64,000 nucleotides of DNA from assembly GCF_001265075.1 (NCBI RefSeq), contig NZ_LFKO01000002.1:867807-931806 (forward strand), read 5' to 3'. Under the pieces are notes generated by a model. That model did not search any database. It was not told where the DNA came from and saw nothing but the letters and a program-made list of their open reading frames with translations. Shown here piece after piece: positions 57,750-64,000 of this stretch. Source of the stretch: Salinicoccus sp. YB14-2. Lineage in GTDB: Bacteria; Bacillota; Bacilli; Staphylococcales; Salinicoccaceae. Numbering within the stretch: the stretch's first letter is position 1; each line of letters starts with the position of its first letter. Position numbers and translations under genes: made by a program.

Positions 57750-58868
57750 CTACAAATCAGTGAATTTTTCTATCTTCCATGACCCATCTTCGAATATTAT
57801 ATTATAACCTGTTCTATATTCATAAATTTGATCTAAATTATCATTTGTTCGTTCAGACAATACTTCAACATAAATATTATTGCCGGATTCAGTATATTCC
57901 ACAACTTCTACAGAATAAATAGTCAGATTTGGAAAATAATCATTTAGCACATTTTCTCTCATCTGATTGTAAGCTCCCGACCTTGGTACTAAATCACTTT
58001 CAATTATTGAAAAGTCACCTAAAGCATAAGCTTCTTCCAAAGAGTATAAGTAGTCAGTGATAAATATCTCTGCTTCTCTTCTGCTGCTGTCATCAGAATC
58101 ACTGCCATCACTTGATTGTGTTGTTCTTGATGTAGATTCAAACCTATTGAATATAGTTTCTTCATGTCCTTCAATATCGGCAAGTCGTTTTCCTTCGTAA
58201 ATTTTTGAGAAGTCATCCAATAACGGGTTTTCAAACTTTTCTCCATTAAATCCTTCATATTCGACTACAATCGATTTAATGGAATGTATCGCATCCATTT
58301 CTTCAGTGAGTTCGAATCCATAGTTTCTGCCATGAGTTTCTCCTGGTGCTATATTTACACTTTCTCCCGTACCCGTATATAGATAGGAACCACCGCTGAA
58401 ATCCCAATCGCCCTGAATTCGGATTGGCAGACCGTTGTCATCCCAGGCCACATAGCCATAAGTGATATTATTGATATCAGTATCAGAATTGTTTTTGATA
58501 ACAGTTGACAGCATGTCAGGATAAAGCGCCTTATACTCAGTATCCTGTATCAGATATTGAGTATTTTCTACGACAACATCCTGCTCTAGTAACTTCTGTT
58601 CCAATTGAACCGCATCTAAGGTTTCATCATCACTTTTTACTGCTGGAAGATTTTCTTCCTCATCTTTTTCAGAAATTACTTCCCTTGCTTCTTCATTATC
58701 GGAACTTGTTTCTTCAATTTTTTCAGGACTTTCATCGTCTTCAGAAGTTTCAGCAGAAGCTGTATCTTCAGCTGGTATTTCTGCAACTTCATTATTTGAG
58801 TCAGAACTGAATATAATAACCCCTAAAAATAAAAATATACCCAATAACGCAAATGCAATGAGACCCAA
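57750..58868 (-). CDS. Membrane-anchored protein with DUF5780-like domain
   Basis: 372 residues. N-terminal membrane anchor, then a very acidic Ser/Glu linker (30-95), an Ig-like beta domain (about 100-205, VIKNNSDTDINNITYGYVAWD) as in DUF5780, and a C-terminal NTF2/TcaA-like domain (270-372). The likely native start is ATG 58882 after GGAAGGG, but a run of eight T puts it out of frame with the rest by one base; TTG 58868 is the first in-frame start. So this is a frameshift, a phase-variable tract or an error. Confidence 0.6.
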   Translation of the reverse strand: MGLIAFALLGIFLFLGVIIFSSDSNNEVAEIPAEDTASAETSEDDESPEKIEETSSDNEEAREVISEKDEEENLPAVKSDDETLDAVQLEQKLLEQDVVVENTQYLIQDTEYKALYPDMLSTVIKNNSDTDINNITYGYVAWDDNGLPIRIQGDWDFSGGSYLYTGTGESVNIAPGETHGRNYGFELTEEMDAIHSIKSIVVEYEGFNGEKFENPLLDDFSKIYEGKRLADIEGHEETIFNRFESTSRTTQSSDGSDSDDSSRREAEIFITDYLYSLEEAYALGDFSIIESDLVPRSGAYNQMRENVLNDYFPNLTIYSVEVVEYTESGNNIYVEVLSERTNDNLDQIYEYRTGYNIIFEDGSWKIEKFTDL

Positions 58869-59032
58869 AAAAAAGTTTTCATTACATCTAACCCTTCCTT
58901 ATAATAAAAATCGACAGCTCCGCAGATTGCTGGCATCTGAAAAGCTGCCCATCTATTATCTTAATCATATCCCATTATCTAACAGTTAAGGGCCGATTTT
59001 GGTACATAATTTTGACATTTATAACTTTATAT

Positions 59033-59563
59033 TCAGGCACCCCTTATTCTCCTGTTATTCATGATGTTTGTGTAAAAATCTCTGAAGCATTCGATATGTT
59101 CGGGATTTATGTTGTGAAGTACATGGGTTCGGCTGACCCCCTTATGATTTCTCACTTTCACATAGAGTATCCCTGACTCATATTTCTTATTAATGATATT
59201 TTCAACCATCTCGAGATCGAGGGCTTCAATCACTACAAAAGGAAAATGATTGATCCGCCAGTCGGGTTCGGCACCGTTCATCTCTTTTAAATTAGATGTG
59301 CTGACCGTCACAATTTCACTATCCAGCAGAAAGTACAGCCCGACTCGCGTGAAATTGAACAGGCATGTTCCGATGCAGTAGACTTTCTTCACCTTATAAT
59401 TTTCATATCCCGCATACTCTCTCAAAAACTTGTTGGCACCAATTATAAATTCCATTTCTCCATTCGTGAAATCAAATTTGGAATCTAATACTTGTTCAAT
59501 CGTCTGCGGCAGTTCGACTTTGTTCAGATGATCATTCATAGTTTGATAAGAAATCACGGTCAT
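59033..59563 (-). CDS. Hypothetical protein, paralogue of 56565-57095
   Basis: 176 residues. Same layout as its paralogue: VISYQTMNDHLNKVELPQTIEQVL at the start, CIGTCLFNFTRVGLYFLL in the middle, RTHVLHNINPEHIECFRDFY at the end. Start ATG 59563 is preceded only by a weak AGAAG; GTG or TTG just upstream are possible. Adjacent to the second YdcF gene in the same direction. Confidence 0.6.
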   Translation of the reverse strand: MTVISYQTMNDHLNKVELPQTIEQVLDSKFDFTNGEMEFIIGANKFLREYAGYENYKVKKVYCIGTCLFNFTRVGLYFLLDSEIVTVSTSNLKEMNGAEPDWRINHFPFVVIEALDLEMVENIINKKYESGILYVKVRNHKGVSRTHVLHNINPEHIECFRDFYTNIMNNRRIRGA

Positions 59564-59605
59564 CACCAACTTCTTTCAAAATGCACTGCACACTCTTTGA
59601 CTCTT

Positions 59606-60178
59606 CTAATCCGGTATATCTATAAATTTGTACAGTCCCAGTCTGTAGCCCCATATCTTGTAAAATTCTCTGAACCAGAGAATTCTGGCATATGACCTTT
59701 CATGCCACTTCTCCCCTTCATCACTAAGCGCAGCAACGTAAGTTAAAGCAAAATCATTCTCATTGACCCTTTCAAAAATCATTTTTGAACGTTTTAAATG
59801 CCAGTCGCTTGTGACAACTACAGCACTGTCCATTTCAAGTTCCTCCATCATCTCCAGTGTCAACGTGGCGTTTGTATAAGTGCTGGTTGCCTCAGTTTCT
59901 TCAATGATTGCCTCATCCGGAATACCGAGTACATTGGCAAACCCTCTGCTCTGTGAATAAAATTCACCCATGATCGGTGAAATCATCACATAATCAGCAT
60001 AACCTGAGTGATATAGCTCAGCCGCTTTTTGCAACCGTCCCTGATCTCCCCCGAGCATGATAATGACATCCGCTTCCACCGGTTCGTCTGTTGCACTATG
60101 GTTGAAACTGTCGATGATTGCCAAAACGATGAACAGTAAAATGATGCAAATTACAATGATAATGATTCTAATCTTCAT
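59606..60178 (-). CDS. YdcF/DUF218 family membrane-anchored protein (second copy)
   Basis: 190 residues with one N-terminal membrane anchor and the same DUF218 motifs as the gene at 51645 (ADVIIMLGGDQGRLQKAAELY, SAVVVTSDWHLKRS). Starts 18 bases after the FemAB-like gene, likely co-transcribed. GAGGTGG before ATG. Confidence 0.78.
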   Translation of the reverse strand: MKIRIIIIVICIILLFIVLAIIDSFNHSATDEPVEADVIIMLGGDQGRLQKAAELYHSGYADYVMISPIMGEFYSQSRGFANVLGIPDEAIIEETEATSTYTNATLTLEMMEELEMDSAVVVTSDWHLKRSKMIFERVNENDFALTYVAALSDEGEKWHERSYARILWFREFYKIWGYRLGLYKFIDIPD

Positions 60179-60196
60179 TTGGCCACCTCAGTCTGT

Positions 60197-61438
60197 TCAC
60201 CGGTAGGCAGGGAAGAATGCTCTGTTTTTGTCCATCCCCCTCATCTTACACAGCTTGTCATATACTTCCTCATTCCAAATCTTCTTGCCGATATAAAAAT
60301 CGAACTCTGTATGTTTGCTGAAATGCTTTTTAAAATGAAGCACAGGATCGTCTTCAGCATTGGATACTCCACCCCCATAATGAATCTTGGAATATCCGTT
60401 TTCCACGCCCCATTTCATCGAAGCATACTTCAGCAGATAGGCAGGTGAAAGCTCCAAATGCTCAGGCTTCGTCCCGTTCAAATGATCATGAATGATGTCT
60501 CCCGATAAGAAATAAAGCCCCATGGCAATGATTTCATCATCAAATTTTACACTGATGGTCAAAATGTCATCATGGAACTTATCTTTCAACGCATAGAAAT
60601 ATTCTTTGTTGAAGTAATAGAACTGTCCCGTATTATGACGTTCCATCGTCGTGTTATAAATGTCGATGAATGTTTCTATATCTGCAAAACCTTTTTCAAC
60701 GTGAAATGAAAACCGGTCATCTCTGAGCCGTTTCCTTATTTTCGTCCGGGCAGTCCTTGAGAATTCATTCTGGAATGTATCCTCAAATTTTTTAAAGTCG
60801 GTGCCCACAGTTTTCCTCATATATGTGGTATCGTATATATCTTTGAAATCCAACTGATTCTGCTCGACAGGATGAAACCTGATGAATTCTGAAACGATAT
60901 TATTATTATAGCAATACAGTTTGAAACATTCATTGAATTCGGATGTGATTTTATTTAAATCGGTATGACTGTGGACGACCGGTCCGCCATATCCGTACGG
61001 TGAAATCAGATCGTAATATTTCTCACCGTCTATCGTCTTATGAATTTCCCTTTTGATGGCACTGTGGGTAACATGGCCATGTTTGCTCCTGATCTCAAAA
61101 AACTTGGCTTCCCCGTTTTCAATCAGTTCATTGAGTTTGGCATACTCCTTTGTAAAGTAAACATCTATATTCTGTCTGGCATCAGAATCCCTGGCAGGAT
61201 CCATGACTTTTAAATAAGTCATTAATGAATGTGCCGGTTCCTTTTCATTTCTTATGTCTAATTCATCCACTTCAGCCGGTCCGTCGTTTGAAACACTCCT
61301 CATCATTTTTCTTTTAAACTTGGCCACCCTTATTCTAGTGACAGCAGCATCATCGTGTAATGCAGGTTCAATCAATTCCGGTTCAAGAAGTTTTTCTCTA
61401 AATGTCCCCTGTTCAGCACCCATACTGTTTTGAGTCAT
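60197..61438 (-). CDS. FemAB-like GNAT-fold transferase
   Basis: 413 residues. Double-GNAT architecture: KREIHKTIDGEKYYDLISPYGYGGP in the first half and HLNGTKPEHLELSPAYLLKYASMKWG in the second. Proteins of this group transfer amino acids to lipid II or sugars, or acetylate them in capsule loci. Here it follows a sugar-aminotransferase stub, which favours polysaccharide modification. GAGAGG before ATG 61438. Confidence 0.7.
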   Translation of the reverse strand: MTQNSMGAEQGTFREKLLEPELIEPALHDDAAVTRIRVAKFKRKMMRSVSNDGPAEVDELDIRNEKEPAHSLMTYLKVMDPARDSDARQNIDVYFTKEYAKLNELIENGEAKFFEIRSKHGHVTHSAIKREIHKTIDGEKYYDLISPYGYGGPVVHSHTDLNKITSEFNECFKLYCYNNNIVSEFIRFHPVEQNQLDFKDIYDTTYMRKTVGTDFKKFEDTFQNEFSRTARTKIRKRLRDDRFSFHVEKGFADIETFIDIYNTTMERHNTGQFYYFNKEYFYALKDKFHDDILTISVKFDDEIIAMGLYFLSGDIIHDHLNGTKPEHLELSPAYLLKYASMKWGVENGYSKIHYGGGVSNAEDDPVLHFKKHFSKHTEFDFYIGKKIWNEEVYDKLCKMRGMDKNRAFFPAYR

Positions 61439-61472
61439 GTCTTGACACCTCTCCCTAATGAGCTAGCCTGTT

Positions 61473-61887
61473 TCAGGCTGTAAATCTTCTTGCAGGCAGC
61501 AGCTCTCTGAATAACAAAATAACTCTGTCTACGTCTTCTTCAGACATGTTCGTATCCGAAGGCAGACATAGTCCGTATGCAAATAGATACTTGGAATTGT
61601 CCCCGGCTTCTTCGAAATATGCATTATTTTCAAACATTGGTTGAAGATGCAGCGGTTTCCATACCGGCCGTGCCTCAATATTATTTTTTGCAATGCGCGT
61701 TATGACATCTCTCGGTCTGATAATCGTTTTTCTGGGATCTATCGTCAATGTCGTAAGCCAGCGGGTATGGAAAGAACCTTTGATTTCAGGCATGAAATCA
61801 ACTGCACTGATATCGCTCAACCCTTCAACATATCGTTCGAATATTTTACGTTTCTGTTTGTTCCGCTCATAATCCAGCGAAAAGTAT
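61473..61887 (-). pseudogene. C-terminal stub of a DegT/DnrJ/EryC1 aminotransferase
   Basis: Only the last 138 or so codons remain (RNKQKRKIFERYVEGL onward; TIIRPRDVITRIAKNNIEARPVWKPLHLQPMF and GLCLPSDTNMSEEDVDRVI are typical of PLP sugar aminotransferases). The PLP-binding Lys and all upstream parts are missing. In-frame stop near 61890. Left over from a polysaccharide or glycosylation locus; 34 bases ahead of the FemAB-like gene. Confidence 0.7.
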
Positions 61888-61948
61888 TGTATTTACACAA
61901 GTCTGTGGTTCGACTACAATGAAGAAAAAGCAAGTGAAGGTGATATAG

Positions 61949-62122
61949 ATGAAAGCAGTATTATTGATGGTCGCTATTTTCCTGCTGCTCGTCCTTTCAT
62001 TCGTAATCATCTGGTTTACGACCGCAGACCGTGTGGGAGATTCAGAAGCATCGCTGCCGGACAGCGGCATAGAATACGTGGGGACAGACAGGGAAGCAAT
62101 GTACGGCCACATGTTCATTTAA
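61949..62122 (+). CDS. Small single-pass membrane protein, 57 residues
   Basis: One hydrophobic segment (LLMVAIFLLLVLSFVIIW) and a short polar tail ending YGHMFI. AAGGTGAT precedes ATG 61949. Divergent from the aminotransferase stub. No family recognised; may be a remnant of the 5' part of a longer export protein. Confidence 0.5.
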   Translation: MKAVLLMVAIFLLLVLSFVIIWFTTADRVGDSEASLPDSGIEYVGTDREAMYGHMFI

Positions 62123-62150
62123 ATGAATCGAAAATAACATAGTTTAATGT

Positions 62151-62195
62151 AAAAAAAGCCTGTCAACAGTGTCATTACTGCTGACAGGCTTTCAT
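62151..62195. terminator. Bidirectional terminator
   Basis: GCCTGTCA/TGACAGGC with A and T runs on the two sides, between the 57-residue gene and the zinc-ribbon gene. Confidence 0.8.
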
Positions 62196-62222
62196 ATTTC
62201 GCGTGATTAACAGTCACTTTCA

Positions 62223-62924
62223 TCAAACCAAAATGCCAATCATGCTTCTGATGAATGAGAACATCAGTGCCGGAAAGAAAAATATGATGAATAAGTAATA
62301 GATCAGACCCATTATGATAATCATCGGCGTCGAACTGCCAGGTCTGTTTATTACAAGTACGAATACTGGTATGGAAATTATCAACAGATAAACGATTATG
62401 AATAGTATAAAAATAAAAATTGCCGGCATGGCGCTACCTGTAATCAATAATAGAATGAACATAATGGTAAACAATGCAAACACCGTCACGGAAAGATGGG
62501 AATAATCCCCTAAAACCCCTTTCCAGCTCCCTTTTCCTTTCGAGGCAACCCTATGCATGCCATATGTAATGGCATAGAAAACTGTAAAGATGACTGCAAG
62601 AAAAACCAAAAAAGTCATGAAAGGGATGGCAGGAACAGCCGAAGCAGCAGTCGAAGGGGCGTCAAACTCATAATATAACCAGAGGAATATATATAATATC
62701 GTCAAGGAAAGTACAATAAAAGCCGCTGTCAAAGGCACCTTGACGCCGTATGTATCCCCGACAGGTAGCCACGGTCTTGTAATCGCACTTTTGAAAAATG
62801 ACCTCAGTCCACCTTTGGAAACAGCCCCCGTCCCGCCATACTGCTTCGACGTCTCATTCCATCCGCACTTCTGACATCCTGGGTCCTCTTCGAACATTTC
62901 ACTTCCACAATTCGGACATTTCAT
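62223..62924 (-). CDS. Zinc-ribbon plus multi-pass membrane protein (YIP1-like)
   Basis: 233 residues. N-terminal zinc ribbon MKCPNCGSEMFEEDPGCQKCG, linker, then RSFFKSAITRP and five membrane segments. The N-terminal ribbon with YIP1-like membrane part occurs in several Bacilli; function unknown. Intact paralogue of the broken gene at 54474-55193. GGAGG before ATG. Confidence 0.7.
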   Translation of the reverse strand: MKCPNCGSEMFEEDPGCQKCGWNETSKQYGGTGAVSKGGLRSFFKSAITRPWLPVGDTYGVKVPLTAAFIVLSLTILYIFLWLYYEFDAPSTAASAVPAIPFMTFLVFLAVIFTVFYAITYGMHRVASKGKGSWKGVLGDYSHLSVTVFALFTIMFILLLITGSAMPAIFIFILFIIVYLLIISIPVFVLVINRPGSSTPMIIIMGLIYYLFIIFFFPALMFSFIRSMIGILV

Positions 62925-62977
62925 GAAATTCCTCCAGTTCCATTTTTAATTTTATGCTCAAGCCCACTAACGATATG

Positions 62978-63163
62978 TCATTTGTGTGGGAGATACTTGC
63001 TGTCAAACAGAAACATCATTGCCACCATACCATAAAAGAATAGTACTGGGATCCAATCATTGTTGGTGAAAGATATATAATTCCAGAAAAATAAAATACC
63101 CAGGGAAACTAAGTGAATAAATGGCCCATTCTTATCTGGCGCTTCCAATACTGCTAAAAACAC
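62978..63163 (-). CDS. Possible small membrane protein, 61 residues
   Basis: Two hydrophobic segments, C-terminus FLFDSKYLPHK. No ribosome site before GTG 63163; the same frame extends about 13 codons further with YYYFWNTRLFFDRVFLA, so the start is uncertain and the N-terminus may be lost. It overlaps the decayed antitoxin-like frame on the same strand. Confidence 0.3.
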   Translation of the reverse strand: MFLAVLEAPDKNGPFIHLVSLGILFFWNYISFTNNDWIPVLFFYGMVAMMFLFDSKYLPHK

Positions 63164-63330
63164 CCGATCAAAAAATAATCTGGTGTTCCAGAAATAATAA
63201 TATTTAATGCCTCTTTTTCAACAGAATCAGCACGGCCGGCTTTAAACTTAACTTTTTTGGTTCTGGCAATCTCTTTGCCTTCAGCATGGGAAATTGCTTC
63301 ATCCAGTCTTTTATCCAATGATTCAAACAG
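63154..63330 (-). pseudogene. Remnant of a NadS/XRE-type antitoxin gene
   Basis: Frame reading LFESLDKRLDEAISHAEGKEIARTKKVKF, which matches the N-terminus of NadS-like antitoxins (...EAI..A.G....RTKKV), then loses similarity and stops at 63154. No start codon; a TAA lies four codons before. The HTH is absent. Weak call. Confidence 0.35.
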
Positions 63331-63501
63331 ATTAGATTATTTCATAACACTGGAACCTGACAAATGCATCTTTAAATTCTTTCAGCATCACACAGCAATA
63401 TTGAAATATAGATTCTTGACTGCAGTCAAGGAAATCGCAGTTTTAAAATTGGATTTAAGGGAAATGACATAGTGAATTCAAATATACAGGAGGTCATTTG
63501 A

Positions 63502-63828
63502 ATGGCTCATAAAGAACACCAGCAGCTGATTGAGGCGTTACATGAATGCATGGAGGCGTGCAATCATTGTTTTGATGCATGTCTGAAGGAAGATGACGTC
63601 AAGATGATGGCAGAATGTATACGTCTTGATCGTGAATGTGCGGACATCTGTGCATATGTCGAGCAGGCAGCGACTAGGAATTCACCATTTGTGAAAGAAC
63701 TGGCCGGCGTGTGTGCAACCATCTGTGAGGCGTGCGGCAATGAGTGTCAGAAGCATGACCATGATCATTGCCAGAAATGTGCGAAAACGTGTTTCAAGTG
63801 TGCAGAAGCGTGTAAACAGGTGGCGTAA
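63502..63828 (+). CDS. Four-helix-bundle copper-binding protein (Csp/DUF326)
   Basis: 108 residues with 16 cysteines placed along predicted helices (HECMEACNHCFDAC, ECADIC, CATICEACGNEC, CQKCAKTCFKCAEAC), the arrangement that packs a Cys-lined core for Cu(I) storage. No signal peptide, so it is a cytosolic form. AGGAGG precedes the ATG; terminator follows. Confidence 0.88.
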   Translation: MAHKEHQQLIEALHECMEACNHCFDACLKEDDVKMMAECIRLDRECADICAYVEQAATRNSPFVKELAGVCATICEACGNECQKHDHDHCQKCAKTCFKCAEACKQVA

Positions 63829-63840
63829 AATCCAGAAAAT

Positions 63841-63887
63841 AAAAATCAAGAGGCATATTTTAATGTATGCCTCTTGATTTTTATTTA
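63841..63887 (+). terminator. Copper-storage gene terminator
   Basis: AAAAATCAAGAGGCAT/ATGCCTCTTGATTTTT, 16-bp stem. Confidence 0.9.
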
Positions 63888-63902
63888 TATTTTAGAGATC
63901 GC

Positions 63903-64000
63903 CGATTGTAAAATTAAGCTAGACACATAAAGAAAGCCACTCGTGATACACTCAAAATGTATTTCCGACCAAAGAAATCATAGGAGTGATCACGAATGAC
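63903..64000 (+). mobile_element. Left end of an IS30-family element with start of its transposase
   Basis: TTGTAAAATTAAGCTAGACA at about 63906 is the inverted partner of the right end at 45729 (TTGTCAAAATAAGCTAGACA, two mismatches). AGGAG precedes ATG at 63996, the first codons (Met-Thr) of a transposase that leaves the window. Confidence 0.7.

Overview
The window looks like a chromosome segment from the family Staphylococcaceae, probably a genus outside Staphylococcus such as Jeotgalicoccus or Salinicoccus. The order ykyA, def, rpoY-rnjA, ktrC, cydAB, ptsHI, purine operon, folD is the conserved Staphylococcus neighbourhood. A CYP152 peroxygenase, a family best known from Jeotgalicoccus, and the moderate base composition fit this. 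No rRNA, tRNA, CRISPR array or prophage was seen.

From 1 to 31 kb the region is core. It holds peptide deformylase, the RNA polymerase epsilon subunit with RNase J1, a c-di-AMP-type potassium channel regulator, cytochrome bd oxidase behind a Rex-like site, the general PTS proteins, an rRNA methyltransferase with formimidoylglutamase, and a compact de novo purine operon (purE-K-C-L-F-M-N-H-D) facing folD across a PurR-like control region. The operon lacks purS and purQ: purC and purL overlap by one base.

From 31 to 42 kb the theme is stress and iron. hmp and nsrR diverge around an NsrR palindrome. A GSP18-like protein and a small charged protein diverge from two sigma-B-type promoters. A Fur-controlled ferric-siderophore ABC transporter diverges from an IruO-like reductase.

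The first 42 kb also carries seven clusters of tandem, mostly hairpin-forming intergenic repeats in exact registers: 41 bp (four loci), 51 bp (two unrelated families, three loci), plus one 26-bp tandem. They lie mostly at gene 3' ends and are absent from 42-64 kb.

From 42 to 64 kb the region is accessory and partly decayed. It has an MqsR-like toxin with an MqsA-Panacea antitoxin, a P450, a dehydrogenase (SDR) graveyard littered with IS30-family ends, a surface-protein fragment, aldehyde dehydrogenase, a frameshifted NhaC antiporter, a potassium channel, and a zinc-ribbon membrane gene with an internal stop. It also has paralogous pairs, a stub of a sugar aminotransferase beside a FemAB-like transferase, a copper-binding four-helix protein, and the left end of an intact-looking IS30-family element running off the window.
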